Part shown: positions 24,857 to 33,546 of the stretch, one piece after another | Layout of the letters: each line of letters opens with the position of its first letter | Position numbering within the stretch: position 1 is the stretch's first letter | Source: an uncultured Poribacteria bacterium | GTDB taxonomy: Bacteria > Poribacteria > WGA-4E > WGA-3G | Assembly: GCA_958295855.1 (NCBI GenBank) | Contig: OY282383.1 | Coordinates: forward strand, 2,770,481 to 2,834,480 | Reading direction: 5' to 3' | DNA length: 64,000 bases | Program-made: the position numbers and the translations under genes | Notes under the pieces: model-generated | The model's database searches: none | What the model was told of the DNA's origin: nothing | The model's input: only the letters and a program-made list of their open reading frames with translations

Positions 24857-25925
24857 GATAGATGCCCGGTTCAATTGAGAAACAGATGCCAGGGATAAAT
24901 ACGCGTGCATCTCGTGTCTCCAGATTGTCTAAATTCACGCCGTTTCCGTGGATAGTGGTGCCGATGTTGTGTCCGGTGCGGTGGATAAAGAATTGTCCAT
25001 ATCCCTTTTCGGTGATGTACTCGCGAACGCAGTCATCTACAGCATACCCATAAATGGGTTCATCGGCTGCCCATTTTTCACGGATAAACGCCACTGCCCT
25101 GTCTCGCGCTTCCTTGACAATCTCAAAGATTTCAACGTACCGGTCAGGCACCGTCTCACCTGCATAAGCTACCCATGTTGTATCCGCGAAAACGGCATCC
25201 GGTGCCTTCTGCTTTGCCCACAAATCAATTAAGATGAAGTCGCCGGTTTTAATCGGTTGTGTATGCGTTGCCGTGGGCGCGTAATGCGCATCGCTGCTGT
25301 TCGCATTGACAGCGACAATCGGCGGATGGTCGGTTATCAGTTCCATTTCATCAAACTGCCGAAGCAGTTGCTGCTGAACGGCATATTCTGTAATAGCGTT
25401 GCCAGCCCGCAGTTGTTCACCAATCCACGCGAAGGCGTAGTCTTTTGCCTGCAACACCAAGCGTGCGGCTTCTTGATGCCCGATGGCCTGGGCTTCGCTC
25501 AGGCGTGCCTCGACGCGTTGTGCAAGTTCCGCAGAAGAATGCACCTCAACCCCAAAACCTCGAATCCACTCCAATGTGCCAGCGTCTACGCGTGAAATGT
25601 AAGGAATCGCGGCGTTTGGCGAATACTCCATCGCAACCGCTTTAACGCCAGCGAGGAGGGCATCCATTTCTGCGTGAAGCTCCTCCCATCCCGCGTAAAG
25701 CGTCACACTTCCTTGCACATCTACGAAGTTTGACGTTTCGATGCGATGAATCAGCCAGCGCGGTTGTCCGTGCGCAGGAATAAGACAGAACCACCTGCGC
25801 GTAATATGTGCCTCGGCGAGCCCTGCAACACTTTGTGCAATCGGATTGCTGCCTCGAAAATCGTATAGAAGCCATGCATCTAGGCGTAACGCTGCTAAGG
25901 CAGTCTGAATTTCTGCTATTTTCAT
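24714..25925 (-). CDS. M24 family Xaa-Pro peptidase
   Basis: A 403-residue metallopeptidase with creatinase-like N-terminal domain and pita-bread C-terminal domain. Metal ligands are visible: Asp in ILIDLWAKQ and in AVFADTTWVAY, His in FIHRTGHNIGTTIHG, Glu in FSIEPGIYL and in VRTEIDVLL. GAGGG precedes the ATG at 25925. It probably releases N-terminal residues ahead of proline. The C-terminal 40 residues after the last ligand are longer than usual and lie in the overlap with the plus-strand gene. Confidence 0.9.
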   Translation of the reverse strand: MKIAEIQTALAALRLDAWLLYDFRGSNPIAQSVAGLAEAHITRRWFCLIPAHGQPRWLIHRIETSNFVDVQGSVTLYAGWEELHAEMDALLAGVKAVAMEYSPNAAIPYISRVDAGTLEWIRGFGVEVHSSAELAQRVEARLSEAQAIGHQEAARLVLQAKDYAFAWIGEQLRAGNAITEYAVQQQLLRQFDEMELITDHPPIVAVNANSSDAHYAPTATHTQPIKTGDFILIDLWAKQKAPDAVFADTTWVAYAGETVPDRYVEIFEIVKEARDRAVAFIREKWAADEPIYGYAVDDCVREYITEKGYGQFFIHRTGHNIGTTIHGNGVNLDNLETRDARVFIPGICFSIEPGIYLTDFGVRTEIDVLLAGPGTDGVRVTTSPVQNRVLPLLSPCNSVSSDL

Positions 25926-26264
25926 TACCCTCTAACCTATAAATGGAGAACGTATTTCTAAACATTGATCTTGTACCTACAAACACAAGTGTCATGATAA
26001 CACAAAAGTTCATAGCTGTCAAAGCAGATTTCATTCTCGCGCGCGCTTGATGCCACCTTCCCAAATTCGGTTGCCCTCTGTTTACCTTGCATGTTATCAT
26101 TATTTTCAAGCGATGCGTATTATTGATGAGTTGCCTGCGTTAAAGTCGTAGGAACCCTCCGTGGGTTCCCCGTGCCCTTAAAGTAGTAGGCACACTCCGT
26201 GTGCCGTGACCTTTTTCGCCCTTACAATGAGTTGCATGTTTACCAATGACGCAATCACAAACCT
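25926..26264. other. 339-bp intergenic region with inverted repeats
   Basis: No gene is supported. It holds repeats of the type GGAACCCTCCGTGGGTTCC and GGCACACTCCGTGTGCC at 26150-26210. Related sequences recur at 26612-26642 and 27465-27500. Confidence 0.5.
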
Positions 26265-26609
26265 ATGAACCGATCCGAAAAACAGCAGCATTCCCAAGAA
26301 TACTTAGCCATGTGCCGACACCCTGAAATTCAGGCACTCCAGCCAGACGCGGAAACTACCGAAGGCGTATGGCTACCGACAGGTGAACAACTCCACGCGC
26401 TTTTAAAGCAGAGGCTCCCCTACCCAGACAGGGTGGTTTTTCGCCACACTGCGGACGGGTGGGAATACCAAACCTATTTTCGAGAATGGGCAGCGGATTA
26501 CGGCACCTATATTGATACCCACCGCCGGTTTGTCGGAGCCAATGCCGAGGGTGTACTTTTGCAGGTGTTGATAGCACTCCTTGGCATCGGAGAACGCTGG
26601 ATGGTATAA
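26265..26609 (+). CDS. Uncharacterised 114-residue protein
   Basis: Not recognised. It is a small soluble protein starting MNRSEKQQHSQEYLAMCRHPEIQALQP, with a stretch WLPTGEQLHALLKQRLPYPDRVVF and a C-terminal helix (GVLLQVLIALLGIGERW). No ribosome-binding site is obvious. The ORF is supported by normal composition and by its place 47 bp before the next plus-strand gene. Confidence 0.5.
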   Translation: MNRSEKQQHSQEYLAMCRHPEIQALQPDAETTEGVWLPTGEQLHALLKQRLPYPDRVVFRHTADGWEYQTYFREWAADYGTYIDTHRRFVGANAEGVLLQVLIALLGIGERWMV

Positions 26610-26656
26610 TCAAGGTAGCAGGCACACTCAGGTGTGCCGTAACAAGGAGAAACACG

Positions 26657-27397
26657 ATGACGTTTGGAACACTACTTACCACAATTCGAGATTACCAACA
26701 CGCAGGGATTTCAAATCTTGAAACGCTAACAACCCTTATTAATGACACATTCGGCGATTGGCTGGCATCACAAGGTGTCAGTCACCTCGCAATGCTGGAT
26801 GCACATCGGTTCTGCCTCAACGTGAGAGGCCAGTTAAAACAGGAACTTCCCGCGAAGGGAATTCATGTAGGGCGCAGCTCGCAAGCCCATATTGAGCAGC
26901 ACTCGCGATTCCTTGTCGTTGCCTTGGACGAAGTCGCAGAAACTCCGGAGGCACTCGCGGATGCACTCAATTGCTACAGTTCAGATGGCGATGGTGCGTA
27001 CGCCTGGGTCATCCCTGATGGCTACATGGCTGCGTTGACCTCGGCAGAACAGGAGTGGGAAGCACAAGGCGGCGGCTACTTCTCGCATGAATCTATATGC
27101 ATCTCCAATACCGCCGATATAGACACTCGCTGTTTCCTTGAAGTGCTATACGAAGATATTTCTCTCGACAACGTCTCTTGTGAGTTTGAGGTGCCCGCGC
27201 ATAGATCGGTGCATTATCGGCTGGATAAGCTCAAGGCAGAGAACGGCGAACCGCTGATTGCGAAAGATGCGCCTGTCAGCTATAAGATTACGAGCCGCGA
27301 TGCACGGGTTGTCGTCCAAGGGTCACGCATCCTAACAAGCGGCGAAGACAGCATGTTTGCCAGTTTTGGTACGGTGATGGCGTGGTGCCCGCAATAG
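26657..27397 (+). CDS. Protein with a C-terminal ASRT (sensory rhodopsin transducer)-like domain
   Basis: A 246-residue protein. Residues about 110-246 follow the pattern of the Anabaena sensory rhodopsin transducer family: AYAWVIPDGYMA, then SHESICISNTADIDTRCFLEVLY, then FEVPAHRSVHYRLDKL, and the closing YKITSRDARVVVQGSRI. Members occur in many bacteria without rhodopsins and have a beta-sandwich fold; a carbohydrate or small-ligand link has been suggested. The N-terminal 110 residues are not recognised. AAGGAG lies upstream of the ATG. No rhodopsin gene is in the window. Confidence 0.6.
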   Translation: MTFGTLLTTIRDYQHAGISNLETLTTLINDTFGDWLASQGVSHLAMLDAHRFCLNVRGQLKQELPAKGIHVGRSSQAHIEQHSRFLVVALDEVAETPEALADALNCYSSDGDGAYAWVIPDGYMAALTSAEQEWEAQGGGYFSHESICISNTADIDTRCFLEVLYEDISLDNVSCEFEVPAHRSVHYRLDKLKAENGEPLIAKDAPVSYKITSRDARVVVQGSRILTSGEDSMFASFGTVMAWCPQ

Positions 27398-27723
27398 AGA
27401 TCGGGCTCTTATTTCTATTGGAAACAACAAGGCGAGGTAATAGGCCGAGGCTACGGCGCACCGTAGGGGAGGCTACGGCACACGGAGTGTGCCTGCTACC
27501 TTTATAGTCGCAAAAAGAGGTGTGATAGCATTCGGCAAAAAGCCTACTCACCATCACACCTCGGGTTGTATCTTTGGCTCATCTCAAACAGATGAACACA
27601 GGTATCAAGCCTTGGACTCTTTATCGATGCGCGCTTGATGCGACTCACCTACATCGGAGGCACACCAACTCTGGCAACCCGGTAGGAGCGACCTGCGGTC
27701 GCGACTGACCTTTGAAAGTGTCT

Positions 27724-27842
27724 TCGCGCAACGGAACCCGATGTTGTTGTTCGTGTTCGTTGGCGTATTCCTGTTGCGGTTGGCGACGCGTACGTTCTGT
27801 GCACTATTGTTCCAAGAGCCACCCCGCAACACGCGCGAACTT
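27724..27842 (-). repeat. DGR template repeat (TR)
   Basis: A 119-bp non-coding copy of the 3' end of the FGE-fold target genes, directly downstream of the reverse transcriptase in its transcription direction. Read on the minus strand it would encode RVLRGGSWNNSAQNVRVANR and onwards, with AAC/AAT codons at the positions that vary in the targets. Its ends match VR1 exactly (AAGTTCGCGCG at 27832-27842 and TTCCGTTGCGCGA at 27724-27736). About 20 bp beyond its end is a perfect hairpin GCGACC-TGC-GGTCGC on the plus strand (27689-27703). Confidence 0.95.
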
Positions 27843-27903
27843 CGGCGTGACACCCCGTGGGCTTCTCACGCAAGGGCGAAAAGCAACACGTTTTTGAACG
27901 CTA

Positions 27904-28962
27904 TTAGGAACGATGAAAAAAGAGATCAGAGAAAATCGCCCGGCGCAGCCCATACGTATCCGCATGCTGCACATGTCCAAGCCAACTGCGAACCGAATGC
28001 TGCACATCACCCCACGATATCTTACCCACACGGTAATCTCGTTCTAACCGCCGCAATCGCCGACGCGCACGCCTAACAGAAGAGGCACGAAGCCGCCGAT
28101 GCGTCGGAAACACCTGATACCCCAGAAAATCTGTACCCGTGCTCACTGGAAAAACCTGGCATTTATGAGGGTGTAACTTCAGACGGAGACCGGCCAAGTA
28201 GTCTGTCATCGCCGCTTTCACCTGATGCAGCCGCACCTTGTCACTGTCAAGCACCACGAAATCATCCACATAGCGGATGTAGTAACGACACTTTAACGCT
28301 TCTTTTACAAAGTGGTCGAACCCGTTGAGGTAAATGTTCGCAAAAAACTGACTTGTCAAATTCCCAATCGGAATACCGCACCGCCGATGCAGCGATGTCA
28401 GCAGGTCATCCCCCTCGAAGTAGGCTTGGACATACTCTTGCGGGTTGCTACTATCGACAATCAGATCCATCAGCCACAGCACTTGTGCATCCCTGATTTT
28501 CCGGCGAAACCGCGCCTTGAGAATGTTGTGGTCTATAGATGGAAAATACTTTCTGATGTCACACTTGAGCACATAGCCATTCTTGCGGCTGAACTCGGTA
28601 AACCGATTCACCGCTTTATGCGTCCCCTTGCCTTTCCGACACGCATAAGAATCGAAGATGAACGTCCGGTCAAAAATCGGTTCAATCACATTGCACAAGG
28701 CGTGATGCACAACTCTGTCCCGATAGGGTGCCGCACTGATTTTCCGCAACTTCGGTTCATAGATGTGAAACTCGTGATACGTACCGGGACAATAAGTCTG
28801 CGTCTGCAACTCTCCCTGCAAGCGGTACAATTCTTTCTCCAGATGAAAGTTGAAGTGTGCAACCTCTGTCTGAAATCGCTTGCTTCGCTGTGATTTCCGT
28901 GCGGCACTGAGCAGATTCTCAAAGGAACAGATTTTTTGAAAAAGATGATTGTGCGTTTTCAT
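27904..28962 (-). CDS. DGR reverse transcriptase
   Basis: A 352-residue retron/DGR-type reverse transcriptase that would copy TR RNA into adenine-mutated cDNA. It has the finger motifs ([18 protein letters not shown] and [16 protein letters not shown]), the DGR-diagnostic IGNLTSQ motif (group II intron enzymes have QGxxxSP here), the catalytic YVDDF and [14 protein letters not shown]. The basic C-terminal tail is [18 protein letters not shown]. The ATG at 28962 overlaps the avd stop (ATGA); the longer frame to 28989 lacks support. TR follows 61 bp downstream. Confidence 0.95.
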   Translation of the reverse strand: MKTHNHLFQKICSFENLLSAARKSQRSKRFQTEVAHFNFHLEKELYRLQGELQTQTYCPGTYHEFHIYEPKLRKISAAPYRDRVVHHALCNVIEPIFDRTFIFDSYACRKGKGTHKAVNRFTEFSRKNGYVLKCDIRKYFPSIDHNILKARFRRKIRDAQVLWLMDLIVDSSNPQEYVQAYFEGDDLLTSLHRRCGIPIGNLTSQFFANIYLNGFDHFVKEALKCRYYIRYVDDFVVLDSDKVRLHQVKAAMTDYLAGLRLKLHPHKCQVFPVSTGTDFLGYQVFPTHRRLRASSVRRARRRLRRLERDYRVGKISWGDVQHSVRSWLGHVQHADTYGLRRAIFSDLFFHRS

Positions 28963-29306
28963 GCGGCACCACCTTGACTCCGAATCCACCCGCCAACCCG
29001 TTTGCCTACCTCGTTGAGCTCATTAGAGATATAAGCATACTGTTTTGCGGAGAGGAGCTTGAAGTCGTGGCATAACCGAATCAGATAACGGAGTTGCTCC
29101 AATTGCACGTTGGCTTTCCGTAGCAAAGGCAAACGCTCCCGGGTATAGGTGGCTTCGATAAGCACCGCCAACGTATCCAGGGCGAGATTCACGCTTCTAT
29201 CGCCGAGTGTGAACTTATGGGAGCGTGGGAATTTTTCAACGCGTCCCATCAGCCACATAATCACATCGTATAACTTTGGCACTGCTTGAATCGTTGGTGC
29301 TGCCAT
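28959..29306 (-). CDS. avd: DGR accessory variability determinant (Avd)
   Basis: A 115-residue, almost wholly helical basic protein matching the Avd/four-helix-bundle family, which binds the reverse transcriptase and the TR RNA. Recognisable segments are [65 protein letters not shown] and the C-terminal [21 protein letters not shown]. The start at 29306 follows GAAGGATTTC; the ATG at 29321 has no ribosome-binding site. It ends inside the start codon of the reverse transcriptase gene (ATGA). Confidence 0.92.
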   Translation of the reverse strand: MAAPTIQAVPKLYDVIMWLMGRVEKFPRSHKFTLGDRSVNLALDTLAVLIEATYTRERLPLLRKANVQLEQLRYLIRLCHDFKLLSAKQYAYISNELNEVGKRVGGWIRSQGGAA

Positions 29307-29935
29307 GAAATCCTTCAACATAACAGAATGCGGCAGTAGGGGAAACCGGCCTTGTGCCTGCCCACCGTAGGGGGCGAGTTACCCGCCCCTTATTGGAAAA
29401 AATTGACCGAGGCAACAGGGCGAGGAGACCTCGCCCCTACGGCAGAACATCGTAGGGACAACATGTGTCTAGACGTATCAAAAGAACCGTGACATCCAAC
29501 ACCCCACCAAAGAGGTTGAATGGAGAGGACACCCCAAAAATCCGCGTCATTCTGCGTAATCCGTGATAATCCGCGATTCAGACGAGCACACGCCACGCAC
29601 CCCACCCGCGATTGCCTGCGCGTAGGGGACATAGGGTAGGCACAAGGCCTACCCCTACAAAAAAAGCGGATCTGGCACAGATGCCGTTTTTAACAACGGT
29701 CTTTACTTTTTTTTAACAAACGTGAAAATGCCCAAAATTCGCCCCTTTGCCCCTGAAAATGCCACATGTTGGCGGATTTTTCGCCAGAGTCACGAGATGA
29801 ACGCTTAGATGGTGGCGCATAAACCTGTGTTTTTAACTTATAGTCAATACAATTGGGCTTTTATATTAACTATAGGTTAAAATCATGCAGGTCCGATCTG
29901 CTTACGCAGATCGTAAGAGGTAAAGCGGTAAAGCC
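29307..29935. other. 629-bp intergenic region between VR1 target and avd
   Basis: No gene is supported; a minus-strand frame at 29390-29632 is low-complexity over repeats. It holds GC-rich intergenic repeats (CCTTGTGCCTGCCC at 29351, GGCGAGGAGACCTCGCCCC at 29412) and an AT-rich part near 29830-29880 that could carry the promoter of the avd-RT-TR unit. Confidence 0.5.
29895..29912 (-). promoter_or_regulatory. Perfect hairpin downstream of VR1, candidate DGR cruciform
   Basis: On the minus strand GATCTGC-GTAA-GCAGATC: seven paired bases with a GNRA-type tetraloop, about 40 bp past the end of VR1. In the Bordetella phage DGR a hairpin of similar size just downstream of VR is needed for efficient retrohoming. 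Here it could equally be a terminator, but no T-run follows. Confidence 0.55.
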
Positions 29936-31408
29936 TCAAGGGGATACCGCCCTCGCGCAACGGAACCCGATGCTGTTGCTCGTGAACGTTGGCGAATCCC
30001 CGCTGCGGTAGGCGACGCGCACGCTCCGTGCACCATTGCCCCAAGAGCCACCCCGCAACACGCGCGAACTTTTAACGTTTGTGAAATCTGATGTTACCAA
30101 ATCCAGATTCGATAACGTATTCACATCGCTTAGTGGATTACGACGAGGAGATGAAAAATAGAAGTCGCTATCATACGCATCAAGACACCACTCCCATACA
30201 TTCCCTACCATGTCATATAAACCATAATCGTTCGCCGCATAACTCTTTACAACGGTGGTATCCCCAACATGACTATTATAGTTCGCATTCACGCTTGAGA
30301 TGGTATTCCCCCACGGATACTTCAAACCCGCACGACCTCCACGCGCAGCACGCTCCCATTCCGCCTCTGTCGGCAAACGCTTCCCCGCCCACGCCGCATA
30401 AGCCATCGCACTATACCAAGAAACATACGTCACGGGATGGTTCGCTTTACCCGCCGGATAGTTATTACCACTCCAATGTTTAAGGTAGTTGCCATTGTGG
30501 AGGGAACGTGGAATCCGCGTCTTTTGCCACTGCGGATTCGCTAACACAAACCGTTTGTAATCCAGATTGGTCACCTCGTGTTCGTCCATGTAGAACGCAT
30601 CCACATAGACAGTGTGGATGGGCTGTTCATCAACCTGGGAGTCTGCGGCATCGCTCCCCATCTCAAATTCACCAGCGGGGATAAGCACCATGCCCTCGGG
30701 TATATCGTCGTCCCCGCCCTCGGTACCGCCGCCCTCTCCACCTCCTGTTATCGCATTGTTTACCAACGTTATATCCATCGCGTCAACAACGCCATCACCA
30801 TTCACATCCGCAGCATTGGCACCACGCGCACCTAAACGCGACGCTACAAATGCTACATCCGCTGAATCCACAACACCATCACCGTTCACATCCACAGGCA
30901 GATCGGGCGGAGTAACCACTTCATTGACAGGAACCCACCCGGAGGTCACGGTGAGCCGCGCACCGTTGGCGTACTTCATAAAACCATCCTCATGGGCCAA
31001 CTCACCGCGCGCCTTGTTTGTATACGTCAGTTGCGCAGCACTCACCGCAGCGTTCAGTTTACCGGACACCAACGTAAACGCGGCACGCGGATGAATCCAA
31101 AAACCAAACGTCTCTGTGGCACTTTGCGGTTTCAGCGCCTCACCAGATTGCGAGATGCGGAAATAGATGCCATTGTTAGCCCACGCGTAAAACGAACGTT
31201 GCTGCCCAGGAGAAACACGGTAATAGCCCAACGTGCGATATCCACGCGGAATACTCCCTTTCGCACCAAGCCAAGTGGAATAGATGACATACACATTCTC
31301 TGTCGTCCGGTTCGTGACGGTATTCGCCTTCCAGGCAGCCACGGCCACATCTGTCAGTGGCAACGTCAGCAGCACAAAAACAGATAACACCAGTGTTATT
31401 TTTCTCAT
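29936..31408 (-). CDS. DGR target 1: secreted dockerin/FGE-fold variable protein
   Basis: A 490-residue exported protein. Signal peptide (ITLVLSVFVLLTLPLTDVAVAA), an uncharacterised beta-rich part (about 25-165), two dockerin-type calcium repeats (DVNGDGVVDSADVAFVASRL and DVNGDGVVDAMDITLVNNAI, about 170-225), a Gly-rich linker, and an FGE-sulfatase domain (from PEGMVLIPAGEFEMGSD) with C-type lectin fold. The last 40 residues are VR1. FGE catalytic cysteines are absent at RGGSWGNGA, so it is a binding rather than modifying protein. AAAGGAG precedes the ATG. It resembles the TvpA-type DGR targets of Treponema. Confidence 0.9.
   Translation of the reverse strand: MRKITLVLSVFVLLTLPLTDVAVAAWKANTVTNRTTENVYVIYSTWLGAKGSIPRGYRTLGYYRVSPGQQRSFYAWANNGIYFRISQSGEALKPQSATETFGFWIHPRAAFTLVSGKLNAAVSAAQLTYTNKARGELAHEDGFMKYANGARLTVTSGWVPVNEVVTPPDLPVDVNGDGVVDSADVAFVASRLGARGANAADVNGDGVVDAMDITLVNNAITGGGEGGGTEGGDDDIPEGMVLIPAGEFEMGSDAADSQVDEQPIHTVYVDAFYMDEHEVTNLDYKRFVLANPQWQKTRIPRSLHNGNYLKHWSGNNYPAGKANHPVTYVSWYSAMAYAAWAGKRLPTEAEWERAARGGRAGLKYPWGNTISSVNANYNSHVGDTTVVKSYAANDYGLYDMVGNVWEWCLDAYDSDFYFSSPRRNPLSDVNTLSNLDLVTSDFTNVKSSRVLRGGSWGNGARSVRVAYRSGDSPTFTSNSIGFRCARAVSP
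29953..30071 (-). repeat. DGR variable repeat VR1
   Basis: 119 bp at the 3' end of target 1. Aligned base by base to TR it has 15 differences, and every one is at an adenine of TR (A to G or T). They change 11 codons, for example AAC to GGC, TAC, AGC or TTC. Identity ends exactly at GCGCGA, where the genes diverge. Confidence 0.95.
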
Positions 31409-31441
31409 GAATGACTCCTTTACTTTCGTTATGAATCGCTG

Positions 31442-32041
31442 TTACTTCACTATCAACATCTTGCGCGTCGCACGAAAAGTGCCCGCTTCAACCGTGTAGA
31501 AATACACGCCACTTGCTACACGCTCACCCGCAGCATTACGCCCATCCCAATATGCCGCACGGCTCTTGTTCTGATACACGCCCGGGGCTCGATGCCCTAA
31601 ATCCAACATCCGAACCAAACTGCCATTTGCTGCATAAATCGACACCTTTACCTCGGCGGGGTGTGCCAACTGATAGGGTATCCACGTTTCGGGGTTGAAC
31701 GGGTTCGGGTAGTTCGGCAGCAAGACACTCTGCGCCGGTGGTGTCAGCGAGGTGAGCAGTGCTTCAAGGTTGGCTATCCCCTTGGCAAAAACAGCAGAAC
31801 CGTCATTTTCAGCGCGTAAGAGCTCCAACCAGCCCTGCACCCTTTCAGGCGAGACAGCGGGCCCGGGCGCGTAGGGTTCTGCGGCAAACCTGCTGTCAAG
31901 CGGCGGGTTCACCTGGCGCATATCGCCAGCGAAGTCGGTGTTCGGTTGTGCCTGACTCATACTGTGGAGGGCGAAGCCCACCGTGAGTATCGCAATCAGG
32001 CCGATGAGAAGTTTCGGGGTTGTTGTCAAACAGTTTTTCAT
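31442..32041 (-). CDS. Secreted protein with a C-terminal sorting/FlgD-like domain
   Basis: A 199-residue exported protein. A signal peptide (LLIGLIAILTVGFALHSMSQA) is followed by a short helical segment and a C-terminal domain beginning LLPNYPNPFNPETWIPYQLA. That domain continues VKVSIYAANGSLVRML and ends SGVYFYTVEAGTFRATRKMLIVK. This is the FlgD-Ig/type 9 secretion-like sorting fold common in Poribacteria-type genomes. AAAGGAAGG precedes the ATG. It is 33 bp upstream of target 1 in the same direction, so both may be cotranscribed and exported together. Confidence 0.8.
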   Translation of the reverse strand: MKNCLTTTPKLLIGLIAILTVGFALHSMSQAQPNTDFAGDMRQVNPPLDSRFAAEPYAPGPAVSPERVQGWLELLRAENDGSAVFAKGIANLEALLTSLTPPAQSVLLPNYPNPFNPETWIPYQLAHPAEVKVSIYAANGSLVRMLDLGHRAPGVYQNKSRAAYWDGRNAAGERVASGVYFYTVEAGTFRATRKMLIVK

Positions 32042-32626
32042 TGTAAAATCCTTCCTTTGGTTTGCTGTAGGGGCGAGGGCGCCTCGCCCTGTGGCATCAG
32101 TCTATTGTTTTTAAACCCTTCGGGTCGGGAAACCCGCCCCCTACGGTGGGCAAGAGTGCGACAACAAAAAGCGCCCACGAGACACTCCGTGCAAGACGAA
32201 GCGCGCGCGGGCGCGAAAGCAGAACGGCGATAACTGCCAGTGCTGCATTGTAAAGTAGTTTGTGAAGGAATATACTTAACGTATGTGAATTCGGGGGGGG
32301 GAAATCGCTAACTTCGCGTTAACTCCGCGGTGTGAAGGCACCACCAAGCAGCGCGCAGCCTCACGCCGGCATCCACAAAATTGGATCGCGGGGCTCAAGG
32401 CATTTTCGATGTTCAGATCGATGCGTCCGTACTGCATGTTCGTCACCCCTCGCTCGGTTTTGGAGAAATGCACGGGTGGCATTTTCTCGCGTTGTGCATT
32501 CCAATTATAATTATACACGCAATTTTAAGGTTTGTCAACTTTTTTTTAAGAAATGGCGAAAAAATCGCGAATTGCCAGTCTTTTCTCGATACACGGTCCC
32601 ATTTTAGCACAAACTCGGAGGTGATG
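32042..32626. other. Intergenic region with duplicated yibEF downstream flank
   Basis: No gene is convincing. 32045-32240 has GC-rich repeats and 32296-32306 a run of G. A minus-strand frame at 32276-32518 (MQYGRIDLNIENALSPAI internal start) has a GAGGGG upstream but no recognisable content. 32510-32626 is a diverged copy of 36130-36245, the sequence just downstream of the yibEF gene. Confidence 0.5.
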
Positions 32627-32697
32627 TCAAGTCATTTTCTTCGGATTCCAGAACGCACAAATCATCGCTGTGATGGGAATAGCTAACACCAAGCCGA
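32627..32697 (-). pseudogene. Duplicated 3' tail of the yibEF gene
   Basis: About 70 bp with a single base change relative to 36246-36316, encoding GLVLAIPITAMICAFWNPKK and a stop (parent has ITALICAF). It is cut off on the upstream side just before DGR target 2. With the copied downstream flank it marks the edge of a segmental duplication. Confidence 0.85.
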
Positions 32698-32742
32698 AAC
32701 GTAGGGGAAACAGGTCTTGTGCCGGCCCGCAGGCATAAAAAC

Positions 32743-33546
32743 TTAAGGGGATACTGCCCTCACGCAACGGAACCCGGTGAGGCTGTCCGCGGACGAGGGC
32801 GCATACCAGGCGCGGTTGGCGACGCGCACGTTCCGCGCGCCATCGTACCAAGAGCCACTACGCAACACGCGCGAACTATTAATATTTGTGAAATTATTTA
32901 TTACACTTGCTATAGTGCCGCCTGGACCTGAAAACGGGTTATCACGCGGAGAGGCCGCATAAAAATCAGAATCGTATTCATCTAAACACCATTCCCATAC
33001 ATTCCCTCCCATGTCATACAAGCCATAGCCGTTCGCAGGATAATGCCCTACAACGGTGGTATCCCTAACATTCCTGTCATAGTTCGCCTGGCGCGCATCT
33101 ACCATGTTACCCCACGGATACTTTTGACCGTTCAAACCGCCACGCGCTGCCTTCTCCCATTCGGCCTCCGTTGGCAAACGCTTCCCCGCCCATTGTGCAT
33201 ACGCCATGGCATCATGCCAACTCACATAAATTATCGGGTGCTCATCCGCAGGCGAATATGCAGCAACCAAATTCCACTCCGGTGCACGATGGTCAGTGGC
33301 TTGAACAAACGCCTTATATTGGCCAACGGTGACTTCATACTTATCCATATAGAACGCATCTACATAGACAGTATGCACAGGCTGTTCATCAACCTGGGAG
33401 TCTGCGGCATCGCTGCCCATCTCAAATTCACCAGCGGGGATAAGCACCATACCATCGGGCGGTGCTTCAGGTTCGGCGCAGACGCTTATGGCGACGGAAA
33501 CCAGCACGCACAGTAGAATTATAAAAAATATGAAACGCCTTTTCAT
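32743..33546 (-). CDS. DGR target 2: exported FGE-fold variable protein
   Basis: A 267-residue protein. The start at 33546 has AAGGAG upstream and begins a signal peptide (RRFIFFIILLCVLVSVAISVCA). The lipobox Gly of its paralogue is replaced by Val (ISVC), so lipidation is doubtful. One FGE-sulfatase domain follows (PDGMVLIPAGEFEMGSD, YEVTVGQYKAFVQA, KRLPTEAEWEKAARGG, NVWEWCLDEYDSDFY). VR2 forms residues about 223-262. Catalytic FGE cysteines are absent in the variable part (RSGSWYDGARNVRV). Confidence 0.9.
   Translation of the reverse strand: MKRRFIFFIILLCVLVSVAISVCAEPEAPPDGMVLIPAGEFEMGSDAADSQVDEQPVHTVYVDAFYMDKYEVTVGQYKAFVQATDHRAPEWNLVAAYSPADEHPIIYVSWHDAMAYAQWAGKRLPTEAEWEKAARGGLNGQKYPWGNMVDARQANYDRNVRDTTVVGHYPANGYGLYDMGGNVWEWCLDEYDSDFYAASPRDNPFSGPGGTIASVINNFTNINSSRVLRSGSWYDGARNVRVANRAWYAPSSADSLTGFRCVRAVSP
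32760..32877 (-). repeat. DGR variable repeat VR2
   Basis: About 118 bp. Against TR most differences are at TR adenines (for example AAC to TAC, GCC, TCC or CTC). A handful are not: two in the CGGGGT segment, AGT to GGC, ATC to ACC, and changes near the 3' end. So it was diversified from this TR or a close relative and has since drifted. Confidence 0.9.

Noticed and set aside
26265..27397. A transport or toxin-antitoxin pair
   Set aside because: The two genes are 47 bp apart but neither resembles a toxin, antitoxin or membrane protein.
27605..27853. A small FGE-domain gene downstream of the reverse transcriptase
   Set aside because: Its only recognisable content is the template repeat; it has no start signals or fold of its own and is better explained as the DGR TR.
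29390..29632. 80-residue minus-strand ORF
   Set aside because: It runs over GC-rich intergenic repeats, has no ribosome-binding site and no protein-like composition.
32276..32518. 80-residue minus-strand ORF with a GAGGGG before an internal ATG
   Set aside because: No recognisable domain, ends in a G-rich run, and nothing in context supports it; left as an intergenic note.
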